In this document: positions 24,801-36,029 of the stretch, one piece after another
Layout: every line of letters begins with the position of its first letter
How positions within the stretch are numbered: the stretch's first letter is position 1
Assembly: GCF_020283565.1 (NCBI RefSeq)
Contig: NC_060060.1
Coordinates: 74,342,353 to 74,406,352, forward strand
Length of the DNA stretch: 64,000 nucleotides
Direction of reading: 5' to 3'
Source: Trifolium pratense
Taxonomy: Eukaryota > Streptophyta > Magnoliopsida > Fabales > Fabaceae
Program-made: the position numbers and the translations under genes
The notes under the pieces: generated by a model
What the model was told of the DNA's origin: nothing
The model's database searches: none
The model's input: only the letters and a program-made list of their open reading frames with translations

Positions 24801-25233
24801 AATTCAATTTTGATTTTTAATAATTAAACTCAAACACAAACAAAAACCACAAGTAGTAATATCACCATATCAACAAAGATATAGCTACATTTTTAGATTA
24901 ATTAATAGGTAAAGGAAAACAAGACCAATCAAGGAATAAAAAAGGCAGAACACAATTAGTCCTTATTTATGAGAAAAAGGAATATGGAGTGAAATTGTAA
25001 ACTAATTTTACATCTGTCAATCGATACCAATCATGTTTTCCGTCATATCACCCCACTTTACTTCATCTCTCTATTAGTCTCAAAAGTCTCAATATTGTAA
25101 CGGGTAAATTACATTCTAGGGACGAAATCGATAGAATCAAATCTCAAAGTAAAAATTCTAATGAATAGAATTCGGTATAAATGAAATTATGCAAACATAA
25201 ATGAGAGAGTTTTGAAAGAAGATAATTTTTCAT

Positions 25234-25338
25234 TCATTCATCCTCAAAACCAAACATTTCTTTGTATAATTTGCTAAGCCGTTCTATATTGGTTGACTCT
25301 CTAGCTATATGGTTCAAACTCACTTCTCCTGCTGCCAT
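25234..25338 (-). pseudogene. Glyoxalase/VOC fragment, truncated copy
   Basis: From an ATG at 25338 it reads MAAGEVSLNHIARESTNIER, then LSKLYKEMFGFEDE and a stop: 34 residues, matching the first fifth of the intact copy. Like the third copy it runs without intron 1, straight from KLYKE into MFGFE. The rest of the gene is absent downstream. It is a relic of tandem duplication. Confidence 0.75.
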
Positions 25339-26137
25339 TCTTTTTTCTCTCTTAATCTCTTCAACATATGAGATTTCTGTATCTATATCTATTGGAAAAC
25401 CAAACAATATAATGCTCACCAACACACTCCACTACCCTTTTATTTTATGTCATTAATTTGAACCAATTATTATGTCTTAAAAAATGTTTCATTAACAACT
25501 ACTTTTTCATACACCACGAAATGATAAATAATTTATGTAATTGAATTAACTACACTTATAGTTAAATTAAATTAATTATCTGATCAACTGAATTAATAAT
25601 ATTTTTTTAGCTTGATTTACCTGTGTTATCGAAGTGTATAAAAAATTATGCGCAGATATCATTACTATGTATAATGCTGGGTGGGCATTTTTTAATTTGG
25701 TGGGTACATTATATTTTTACTCCTTTAAACCGATTTTTTATGTTACTTCACATAAGAACTAAGTTGTCCCGATTTATTTAACCTTTATATTTCTTAGGAA
25801 TTAAATTGCGTTATAATTAGAAACCAAAATAGTTCATTACTTAAAACATACAAACAGCAACAAAATGAAATATGTCCATATAGTTGGTGGTGTCAACTTT
25901 CATATTCTCTTGGATTAAACATATATTGCTCAATACAAACGCTACAGAAAATCACAAGTAACAATCACCATCAATCAAAATCTCACATTTTAAGTATTAT
26001 CATTCGGTCTCGATCAAACGGTCTTAATCTTACTTACTGCACATACAGTCGGTCATAGATGCAGATTGTACCCAATCCAGATCTTATTAATTATTATCAT
26101 GCATTACACATATGCATGCAAACATCAAACTAACTAA

Positions 26138-26801
26138 TTAGGAGCTTACAACTTCCAAGCCATTACCTGCAAAAGACAATTAATAATTAACTAATAAGGA
26201 CATTAATAAAAACACTTTAGTATTAATATGATATCACAAAATTAATAATTAATTACATAGTCTTACCATCGGGGTCGTAAAAGAAAACTCGTTTGATAGT
26301 GCTATTAGTCTCAAAAATCTCAATACCCTTCTCCTACACAATTAATTACACTTATCAATAACAAATCTAACTATCTAAGTAAAAAAAAAAAAAAACATTG
26401 ATGTATAACTATTGCTATTAGTATTATTAATATATAAAGCCGTAATAATGGATGAAGAAAAAAGAAAATTATAGTACCTTGAGAGTTTGGATAAAGGAAT
26501 GAAAATTGGAGATGGTGAAGCATAGATGTTGGCCTGTACGGACACAAGACGGGTCTTTAACAACGGATGACGATGGTGTAGCATCGTCCTCCTTGTTTTT
26601 GACACGTTGTAAGATGTGGAGAAGAAAGGAAGAAGAAGGAAGGCTCATCCATACAATTTTGAAGTGATTATCTCCAAAGTTGGGGGTCTCAACTTCCTCA
26701 AATCCAAACATTTCTTTGTAAAATTTGGTCAATCTTTTTATGTCGGATGACTCTATAGCTATATGGTTAAGACTCACTCCTTCTCCTACTACTCTTGCCA
26801 T
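26138..26801 (-). CDS. Glyoxalase I/VOC-family protein, divergent copy
   Basis: Three exons: 26801-26478, 26333-26267 and 26166-26138; total 139 residues, phases consistent. Compared with 22339-23634, exons 1 and 2 are fused, so intron 1 is missing. The fold is retained (SLNHIAIES, FGFEEVETP, TGQHLCFTIS, VFFYDPDGNGLEVVS), but the residue matching Glu of HLIERNP is Gln (HILQRVK), one likely metal ligand, and the following loop differs (KNKEDDATPSSS). The gene may be active with a changed metal site or be losing function. It is adjacent to a truncated copy in a tandem cluster. Confidence 0.82.
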
Positions 26802-27694
26802 TTCTTCTCTCTTAATTTAATTTTCTACATAGGATGGAGATTGCAGTATCTATATATTGGGAAACAATATATGCATGCTCATTAATTAAGTAACATAGTA
26901 TTATTACTCCACCACCATTTCATTTTTTTATGTGATGTGATTAATTCATTTGGACCAATTATTATGTCTACAAAAAAGTTTAATTTACACCCACTTTTCA
27001 TTATCACGTGAAAAACGTGGTGGACATTTTTTTGGTGGGTGGATTATATTTTCTATTTTTAAATACAACCCTCATTAGAATATGTTTTTGCATAATCATT
27101 CATAAAGATAAACTTAAAGATTTAAACAATCTTACAAAGCTTCTCAAACAAAAAAAAAATATCATTTCTATAAAGTATTTTAATTCAACTTGTGTGAAAG
27201 AAAAATACTTTAATTATTATAAAAACAATTTGAAAAAGAAAAAAAAAAAACTGAAAAAACACATGAAAGATATCAAATTTCAAAAAAAAAAAAATCCTGA
27301 CTCTAGTGGAGTGAACAGCAACACTAAATCATGTAAGTATTTTTTTTCACCCTCATAAAAGTAAATTCCATTAATATTTTTAAATAAATAATGTACCAGA
27401 TCTTGCTTGCAATGTTATTCTTTTGATTCAAAGTTTTGTTATCTAAATTTGTTATCTTGCAATGAACCATTTTTTCCCTTTTAGGATTTGAAATCCAAAT
27501 ATAGTTAATAGATGCAATGCATTCCCTAACAAGTCTCCGTCTCCAACTCATTCATGTAACAATTCCAAATATTTCGCACATTACATTTCATACATATACA
27601 TTTCCTCTCATTTCTCTCGCACTCTTTGTGTGTGCTGTTTGGACATTGGACAACCAAACACACAGAGAGACGGAGAAATAGGTTCTTAATTCTC
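26802..27694. other. Intergenic region
   Basis: AT-rich with poly-A tracts at about 27240 and 27283. An ORF at 27008-27358 is Lys/Asn/Ile-rich, low-complexity and not credible. Confidence 0.4.
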
Positions 27695-28313
27695 ATGGAT
27701 TCCATCAATAGGAACAACCATCGAGAAACAGAACCACTCTCTAGGATTAGGTTGCAAGAGGCTATCATCTTGCTTCTCTCGCGTTGGTATGCACTTCAAA
27801 TGGCCATCGAGAATCAATGGGGTGGCTGTGATTCCACCCAGAAATCACACCAACTTGCTTCTCATTTATTTTTATGGCTCTCCAAATCCAATGGTGATTG
27901 TGTTATTCACTATTTTTTTTCTATTTCATTTTTTTATTCATTGATTCACCCTCCATTATTATGTTTTTGGCTTAATTGCAGCACCAATTTGTGTTGAAGA
28001 TTTAGAAAATCTACTCCATGAATCCATGTTGCTTACATTCAATACAGAAATAGAAGATGGCAGCATTGAACAGGTATGCACAGACGCACACACACATCTT
28101 TTTTTGCCTCTCACATTTTCCATTTCTATAATTTTAATTATCAAAGTTTGCAATCATCGATATCTCATTAGACTAATATTTTTATCATTGGAGAATTTAT
28201 GTTGGTCATGTTAATTATTGACATCCTTTGTATAAAACTCATGTTACAAGGTAGCAGAACAGTTGCTAGCTATCCATGAAGATTACTTGTTACGCAAGTC
28301 ATCGTCTTATTAA
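27695..28313 (+). CDS. TSR2: TSR2-like pre-rRNA-processing protein, shortened C-terminus
   Basis: TSR2 proteins are chaperones for the 40S protein eS26 and are needed for 20S pre-rRNA maturation. Three exons: 27695-27893, 27982-28073 and 28251-28313, giving 117 residues. The signature RWYALQMAIENQWGG is in exon 1; exon 2 gives VEDLENLLHESMLLTFNTEIEDGSIEQ; exon 3 starts VAEQLLAIHEDYL. It then ends after LRKSSSY at a stop. In the family as I know it the helix runs on (about 180-200 residues, acidic tail), so the C-terminal part is lost or a further splice was missed. The bases after the stop contain another splice-like GTAAGT at 28373. It may be a shortened gene or a recent pseudogene. Confidence 0.7.
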
Positions 28314-29393
28314 ATTTCGAGCTGGTGGATGGAAGCTTACTCTGAAATTAGCATTTCATAAAGGTTGCCCCGGTAAGTACCATAAGTGTATGTTTGGTAT
28401 CACGGTGAGTATGTCTCCGTGATTCTTACATATACCGACCGTGATATCAGATATAGGTCAAGTCTAATGTTCTCCCTCTCTTATTATAAAAAGGGAGAAA
28501 TGACAAATTGCTTCATGTATTTTTGCATGTGGCTAGTTATTGGATATACTTACTACCTTTGATCTTCCTGAAGCAGGGAAATTGATCTTCAGGTTCTTTT
28601 AGAATGATTATAGCTAGCTCGAATATGGTGTAGTGTTTTAACATTGGATTCAAAAGTTTTCAACATATATATATGAACAATTTATTTATATTTCAATGCC
28701 AAAGGTTTACTAATTAATCATGTATATACTTTCAACATATATGGCACTTAAAGTTTAAAACGTGGTAGATGATTTTTAAACAGTTAATTAATAGTATAAT
28801 GTTTAGTTTCATCAACATGGGATAAATAATTAAGTATAGCCTAATTTAAACCAGAAACTACTCTTCTAAGATCTTATTTTGGTTTGATACGTCTACCTAC
28901 GAGACTAACCTTTGGCTTTCGTCTCGGTAGGTGTATTCTTATACATTTTTTCAAAAGAACGTTCATTCATTTCTTTCTTTAGAGTGTAACAAAATATAAC
29001 AAATTTGTCTCTGATGTAGAGTACTTCCTCCGGCTTTATTTATAGGTAAATATCTCTCGTTTCACACATATTAAGAAAGTTGTTATTTTTACTAAACTAC
29101 CCCTTATAAATACATTAAATTTTCATTGGAATTATACAAATATGTTAAAAGTAGAACAATTAATTAGGGATACTTTTGGAAGAATAACAATAAATATAGT
29201 TGCTTTTAGTAATTTTTGCTTATATTTGAAGTCAAACTACTTTTTTATTGACTTTTACTTATAAATAAGACTGGAGGGAATAAGTCATAGACCTGTGTCT
29301 ATAGATTTGACCTATTCTCACTTCCGCATAAAATGAGATTTTTCATTGAAAGTGCAAAGATCATTTTAAAAAGTGTCTATTATACGTAATTTA
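28314..29393. other. Intergenic region
   Basis: No gene or clear repeat. A piece at about 29018-29280 (TACTTCCTCCGGCTTTATTTATAGG ... CTTATAAATAAGACTGGAGGGAATAAG) has inverted ends and looks like a MITE of the TACTCCCTCC class. Confidence 0.5.
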
Positions 29394-30712
29394 TAGGGAA
29401 CCTCCCCTGAACTTTATCCATATGTAACTAATATCCCCTCTATTTTCTCACATGACACAAACCTCCCTTGCCACTTAACACTGTTAAGTCCGTTAAATGA
29501 AAAATAGAAATTGCTTCTCCTAAATTCATACGTGCCTATCATGAAAATTTCTCAACGCATCCACCCACTTTCTCCCCCACTCCCCAAAAAATTCGGAAAA
29601 CGTTTTCCGAATTTTTTATAGTGTAAATTTTACACTAAAAAACAGTTCGGAACGTATTTTCCGAATTTTTTTAGGTGCGCTAGGGAGTGGGGAGAAATGT
29701 TGAGGTGCATTGAGAAATTTTCGCCTATCATTAGTCATTACCCCTCTTCTTCTAAATTCATTCGCCTATTCACTATTCACTCCGAGGAATATTGATTTGC
29801 TTCTCACCATGGAAGTAACTAACAACACCAAAAGCATTGGGTATTCTTCTTCATTGTCGATTTCATTTTTGCCACACTTTTGGTCGTTTTCATCCCTTTC
29901 GTTCTCGCCGTTTTCATGTTCGCTGCTCTCAGTAACATCGTTTTTGTCTATATTAGGTACTTCCTAATATGTTGCGGTTCTGTCATGTTTCTGCTATTGC
30001 TATTGGTTAATTTGCAGGTTCTGTCATGTTTCTAATTTGCAGGTTCTGTGCGCTTTTGTTGCTAAAGGGGGTGTTCTTAATGCTGGTCTTTTTATGTAAT
30101 AGGTAGCTTATGTTATATTGTATTGGCTGGACATATATTTGTTGTCTGCTATTAACCTGTTGTGGGGGTGCTTGCTTCCTGATTGTATAGCTAAGGACTT
30201 TGTTTGTTTTGTGCTTGAACTTTTGAGTTGGGGAGGAGTATTGTTCTTGCTTTGGAGGTTTCCTTTGTACCAGGATCGTTTTTGAGCAGTGATTTTAACA
30301 TGTCTTATGCCAAATCCATGAGAAAATACTAGGAGGAGGGCTAGCAACACACTCTTTAACAAACACACTCTAACACATTCTCTTCTATTGGTTAAAATTT
30401 ATATGGGTCTCATAAAAGTTATATGGGTCCACATTTTTTTATGGGACCCATGTGAATTTCAACCAATAAAAGAGAGTGTGTTGGAGTGTGTTTGTTAAAG
30501 AGTGTGTTGCTAGTATTATTCAAATAGTAGTTTAGTGTCTAGTGTAAAATTAAATGAATGGTTAACGGATTAGTTAACGGTGTTAAGTTGATAAGAGAGG
30601 TTTTTATCTATTTTAAGAGACCTCGAGGGAGGTCAGTGTCAAATGTAAAAATAGAGGGGGTGTATGTGTCATTGAAAGAGACCTCAGAGGAGGTTACTGT
30701 AATTTTTCCCTA
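29394..30712. mobile_element. Long-TIR element with nested MITE, about 1.3 kb
   Basis: The left TAGGGAACCTCCCCTGAAC... and the right ...GGAGGTTACTGTAATTTTTCCCTA are inverted. Matching inner motifs (CCCCTCTATTTT; CACTTAACACTGTTAAGTCCGTTAA against its complement) show arms of about 150 bases. Inside are two palindromes at about 29588-29672 (AATTCGGAAAACGTTTTCCGAATT; TAGTGTAAATTTTACACTA). No transposase seen. Confidence 0.7.
30339..30513. mobile_element. MITE nested in the TIR element
   Basis: Ends GCTAGCAACACACTCTTTAA and the inverse (AAAGAGTGTGTTGCTAG) with arms of 30 bases or more; inner arms CCAATAGAAG-type are also inverted. A worn relative of the end occurs at 54302. Confidence 0.8.
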
Positions 30713-31714
30713 ACTTGATAATTAAGGGTCTTTTTCAACTTAATTAGAGGTTTTGAAAACTAAAAAAAAATAGATTAAACTGGTGGTGAAAACAGAAAAA
30801 TAAAATTAGAGGTTTTGAGTTAGAATTTAGCTCAAAAAATACAGTTGTATTACAAATGTTACCAGTGTAATTTGATCTCTCCATATATATATATATATAT
30901 ATATTACAATGTTCCTATCAGCTGAATTAAGTATACGGAGACAGAAATACACCGATGGTTAATAGAGTTAGTATAGCAAAAGTGACATGTCTAATATATA
31001 ATTATATTTGAAAAAACTTTAACAGTAAGACTTAGTAATCTCTCGCTATTTTCTGACAGTTCAATTCAGTCCTAATAAAAATAAAATTCAAATTAGGTCA
31101 TTCTATTTATATACTGAAGACAAATTAATTTATGATTCGTTATAATATAGAGACTAATTTGTTCATGGTATAAAAATATCAAAGTTAATTTAGATTTAAT
31201 TTTTGCCAAAAACATAATTGAATTGTAAATAATTTATGAAAGATCAAAATGAATCTTGACTAAAACTTTAAAGATTTTTTTAAAATAAAACTTTAAAGAT
31301 ATTCATTTTAGAATAGAGGAAATAGTTTTATAACCTCAATAATTAATTAATTTTTAGTCAAAAAGAAAAACCAATAGTAAATTTCTCGATTTGTTATTGC
31401 TTTAATTTTATTTGACTTTGACCAAGTATATTGATTAATATTCCATTAATTTTATTTATATTTGACTAAAACAAAAATAAATAAATAAATAAATGAAAAA
31501 TGAGTGTTTCATAGGTAAGTTCCCTTTATATTCAACTTCATTCCGTAGTATACAACACATGGTTGCTCACTCATTAAAGTTCTTGTCTCTCCCTCTCTTG
31601 CTTTCAGTTTCATCGTTCAAATATTTGTCCATCTCTATCTCTCTCTCCCAAAATTTCTTCTCACAATTAATCCATAGAAAGAATCGTAAACGCTAGCTAG
31701 CTATAGTACTTCTA
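30713..31714. other. Upstream region of OBERON-like copy 1
   Basis: 30925-31250 is related to 33240-33440 and 33590-33740 upstream of copy 2 (shared ACCGATGGTTAATAGAGTTAG, TTTTCTGACAGTTCA). This shows the tandem duplication includes flanking DNA. The 5' leader is at about 31560-31714. Confidence 0.5.
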
Positions 31715-32873
31715 ATGGCGAAGAACAACAGACACAACAATGATCCCACTGGTTTAAATCTCCCCCCAGTAGCCGCTGATCAAATCGGTCAAGGACTACC
31801 ATATGCGCCGATTAATTTTCCCAAGCAAGGTGATGTTTGGGGTTGGAAAACCGGTAAACGACTGCAACCCAATGGTTGCTTTCAAGATCGATATTTGTAC
31901 TTACCGGAACGATTAAGCTCTGGATCCGATAGTAAAGATCAACACACCTTCCGTAGTAAGCTCTCTGTTGAACGCTACATCAGGTCCACTTTTCCTGATG
32001 CCAATGTTGATGCATTCTTTGCTTCATTCACTTGGAGGATTCCCGCCGTAGCTGAAGGTTTTTTTCACTCTTCTCAATCTCATTTTTCATGATAACTAGA
32101 TAGTTCATTCGATTTTTATAGATTGTTTAATTTTATTGCATTTTATTCATTTATTGTGAGAATTTAGGGTTTTATCTACTTTAGGGTTTTAATAATCAAA
32201 ATAAGTTATATGATATGATTGTTAACCCACTTGGATTGGTCTAGTGGTGTTGGCTTGAGACCTTGGAGTGTGCTCCTCTCAAGGTCTCAGGTTCGATTCC
32301 TCCTGATGCCAATTTCGGGTTGGGCTAATCCATACGGAATAAAAAAAAAACTTTGGCTTTAAACAGAACCCCCGCAAGTAGGCAATGAGATGGGTCCCCT
32401 TGGATTAGTCGGTCATTGGGTTGCTTTGCACCTTTGTTTGATTGAATATTTTGTGCTTTAAATCAGGTTTACCATATCATGGAACTGGTCCGACGAAAGT
32501 AACAATGACCGGAAGCACTTCACAAGTTATATTAAGGGAGGAATATCATTCCCAAATATTGAATCTGGAGGCTGAGATTGATGATATTCTGGCGGCTCTT
32601 AGAAAGTCGCAAGAGCTTGAATATAAGGTGGCGGAAGAAAGGCTGCATGCACAAAAGATCTATATTCAAAATTTATATGAGCAACTACAATGTGTAGTGA
32701 CTGAATTAGAATGCCCTAACGTAACTCATTCAGGGTCGTTGTTCCGTGCTATTAGGGAAAAAAAGGAACAAATAAAGCAAGAAAAGGAGAAATTCAACGA
32801 GATGAAAATGGTGGCAAGTGGTTTCGGTAGGATTTCCAGAGATATTTTAAAGGAACACTTTGCTTACGAATAA
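31715..32873 (+). CDS. OBERON-like protein copy 1, lacking the PHD finger
   Basis: Two exons: 31715-32057 and 32467-32873, 249 residues. Exon 1 gives the conserved N-terminus (LNLPPVAADQIGQGLPYAPI, NFPKQGDVWGWKTGKRL, LSVERYIRSTFPDANVD, FFASFTWRIPA); exon 2 gives the C-terminal coiled coil (EIDDILAALRKSQELEYKVA...ASGFGRISRDILKEHFAYE). Compared with copy 2 at 36030-38289, the two middle exons with the PHD-type zinc-binding region are missing. Because both retained junctions are phase 1, the frame is preserved. The intron now holds a SINE (32228-32345). If made, the protein could dimerise through the coiled coil without a PHD domain. Expression is unknown. Confidence 0.75.
32228..32345 (+). repeat. 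SINE-like repeat in an OBERON-like intron
   Basis: A box TGGTCTAGTGGTGTTGG and B box GGTTCGATTCC are both near-consensus for polymerase III, followed by the tail GCCAATTTCGGGTTGGGCTAA and poly-A. The best-preserved SINE in the window. Confidence 0.8.
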
Positions 32874-34001
32874 TAGATTAAGATTCACTTTGGATTAGCA
32901 TCATCTTTGTAGGAATTTTGGAATAATCAAATTATGTTATACTAAGTTATATGATTGTCTAGTTACTGAATTGTTTTAAACAAAAATAACTTGTGGATGT
33001 TTACATGGAAGTTTGATTGAGAATATCGAAATACAAAACATTCATTTTAAATTTTGCAATAAATTAATAGTTGTCAATGCTTGCTCTAAATTTATGGATC
33101 TTGAGTAAATTTGAATTTTTAAACCGTTTACAATATAGATTTAATCTAATGTAATTATATTCATTAAGCCACTATGTAATTTTAACAGGTTGCGTCTAAA
33201 TTGAATAATTTTTTTTTGTTGTGTTTTTTATAAAAAAAAATTCAAATATTTTGATATCAGAGACAAATTAATTCATAATTCATTATAATAAAAATATAAC
33301 TCTAATTAGTTTCTATTGTTTTCATGTCGGGGATAAATTAGTTTATGATTCATTATAATAGAGGGACTAATTTGTGCCTAATATAAAAATATCTGAGATT
33401 AATTTGAGTTATTTTTGTGAGAAATTGAACTAGGCCGTCAAAATGAGTGTAACTTTTTACCTAAATAAATTTGTTTTAGTAGTAAAATAAATGTCATTAT
33501 CATTTTTCAATTTAGTAAATTTTTCCAATTGTGCACTCAGTCAAATATTTATTATTTACAAAATTTCCAAAGATTATATTTCACTTTGTACTTATGACGA
33601 AGAGAAACACACTCATAGTTAATAGAATTAGTTTAGTAAAAGTAATACTATGTCTCATGACATCAAAATTATTTTGGCAAAAATTTTAAGAATGGAGACT
33701 CGTTATGATCTTTCGTAATTTTCTGACAGTTCAGTTGACAATTCTAACCACCATACTACTTTGGACGAGCAATTTTATTTCATCCCACTAAGTGAATACC
33801 TTTGTTGTTGGACTGTCTCTAGATGAAATTACGAGTGATTTGATTAATATTATCATAAATGCTTTAAAGGAGTCAAACAATTTGCATGTAGTAGGAAGGG
33901 GTGGAGGTGAGGACAGATGAAGCTAATGTCAAGTGGCCTGATTTGTTTAATAGTCTGTTTTTCTAATAAGCAAGCCACGACTAAATTTTATCAATAATAA
34001 A
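32874..34001. other. Downstream flank of copy 1 and duplicated upstream flank of copy 2
   Basis: 32874-33120 matches the 3' flank of copy 2 (38290-38520). 33240-33740 matches DNA upstream of copy 1. The duplication boundary therefore lies near 33.2 kb. Confidence 0.5.
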
Positions 34002-35540
34002 ATGGAAATCACTTCTCTTGGCTCTCCCTTTGAGAATTGGGAAGCCTGGATATTTATTTGGGATATGGTGTAATATTCGAGTAACTTTTAGGTTGAACTT
34101 CTCTCTAGCAAATATATCGCTAGGCCAAATTTCCTCCTCAACTTGGTCTTCTATTATTCGAGCAAAAGACATCCTCAAAGACAGTTTCTCTTGGCGTGTA
34201 GGTTCGGAATCTTCTTCCTTTTGGTTCACCCCTTGGACCACTCTTGGCCGTCTTGGATCACTCCCCTATATCAATAATATATACATGATATGCAACTCTC
34301 AGTAAAATATGTCTTTTCCACGGGAAATCCAAATACTCAATGTCTATACACTCATCTCTCTCGGTTGGTTTCTGATGTCATTAACAACACTAACATCAAG
34401 TTCAATGATTCCATCGAAGACCCCTTCATTTGGACCAACAACAAAAATGACACATACACTACTAAAAGTGGCTGTAACTGGTTACTTTTCCTAAGGGACC
34501 CTGTAATAACTCAAAATCATTTACACTCTTAGTCTTGGATATGGGAACATCAACTTACTGAAAAGATTACATTCTTCTTTTGGCTGGCTTGTCACAATTT
34601 AGTGCCTACCCTCTCTTACTAAATCACCGCAAAATGAGTCCTTCTGCCACTTGCACTCATTGTGGCCAAGATAAATCATTTATTCATTGCATTCAGTACC
34701 GTGAGTTCTCTCGTACACTTTGAAACCACATTGGTTTTCACAATCTGGATTTCTTCTCAAATTTGGATGTGTGCGATTGGCTCAAGCTGGGAGCCACAAC
34801 TTCACAGGCTCACACTTTCTTAGCTGATGTCTGGTGGTATTGGAGACACCACAACTTGGTGTGCCTGAACAATGAGACTTAGTCCCTCACTTGAATTTCC
34901 TTCAACATCCGAACTATGGTCGAAACCTTCATAAACTATTTCTCCTCCGCTTCTAACGACGGCCTACTTGATAGATATATCAAGTGGAACAATAATAAAT
35001 ACTCTTGTGTCATTCTTAATGTGGACGAAAGTTGTCTCAGTTCTCCCGTTCGATCTGGATTTGACGACATTATTAGAAACACCTTTGACCACTATCTTGC
35101 AAGCTTCTCTAGCTTCATTCAAGGGTCGTCTGACATTTTGCTCTCTAAACCGTATGCTATCTACAAGGGCATCTTGCTGGCCAAAAACATGGGTATTGAC
35201 GAACTTGTCTGCTACTCTGATTCTTTACACTATGTCAACCTCATCAAAGGTCCCCAAGTTAAATATCATATCCATGATGTGTTGATCCAAGACATCAAGG
35301 AACTTCTCTCTCAAACCAATGTTACTCTTTATCACACACTTATATAGAGAAATCAATGTACATATTTCTTCGCTAAACTTTGAACCTCTTCAGATGTTGA
35401 CTTATTAACTCATTCTTCTCCTCCGGAAGGCGCTCGTGATCTTCTTAAGAAGACACAATATGAACCTTCTTTCTTCATGAATAATTTTTTCCTTTAATTT
35501 TGTTTTTCCTTTTTTCTTTAGCTTCCTTACAAAAAAAAAA
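34002..35540 (+). mobile_element. LINE remnant: end of RT, zinc-knuckle and RNase H region
   Basis: Broken non-LTR retrotransposon in plus orientation. Recognisable pieces: WSSIIRAKDILKDSFSWRVG and SSFWFTPWTTLG (34140-34245), the zf-RVT-like Cys/His region (about 34560-34740), then an RNase H-like domain in an open frame at 34916-35347 (ILNVDESC, GFDDIIRNTF, YAIYKGILLAKNMGI, LVCYSDSLHYVNLIKG). Stops and frameshifts interrupt it. The 3' end is CTTCCTTAC plus poly-A at 35531-35540. It is inserted in the upstream flank of OBERON-like copy 2. Confidence 0.8.
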
Positions 35541-35837
35541 CTATAAAATAAACAATCTTAGCTGTCATTATAATCAAAAGAAAATTACTTTTTTTTTTTG
35601 GAGACAATGGGGCTAAAGCCCAAGAAAATTACTTTTAAGTACATATATATCTAATATATATTATAAATCGAATCTTTTAAGTTCATTAAAAAATTGATAT
35701 ATTTAATATATATTATAAAATGAATACATTAATTTTTTAATAATCTAAAAAAACTCTTTTTAATATTTTTGGCATAGAATATCTGGAATATTTATAGAAG
35801 GTGTACTTGCTACTACTCTTTTTGTTAAACACTTTAA

Positions 35838-35861
35838 CCCCCCCCCCCCCCCCCCCCCCCC
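35838..35861 (+). repeat. Homopolymer of about 24 C
   Basis: An uninterrupted run of cytosines in an otherwise AT-rich genome, about 170 bases before the start codon of OBERON-like copy 2, followed by CT microsatellites at about 35930-35947 and 35980-35994. Confidence 0.95.
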
Positions 35862-36029
35862 ATCCCATAGTACACAACAGACAACACAACACAACACATA
35901 CTCACTCACTTCACGCTCTTCTCTTCTCTATCTCTCTCTCTCTCTCTTTGTTTTTCTGTTTCCCCAGAAAAAGTCAAACTCTCTCTCTCTCTCTCAACAT
36001 TTCTTCTCACAAGTAATCCATAAACCCTA

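Noticed and set aside
29710..29967. 85-residue Ser/Phe/Leu ORF
   Set aside because: Inside a non-autonomous TIR element with no recognisable protein motif.
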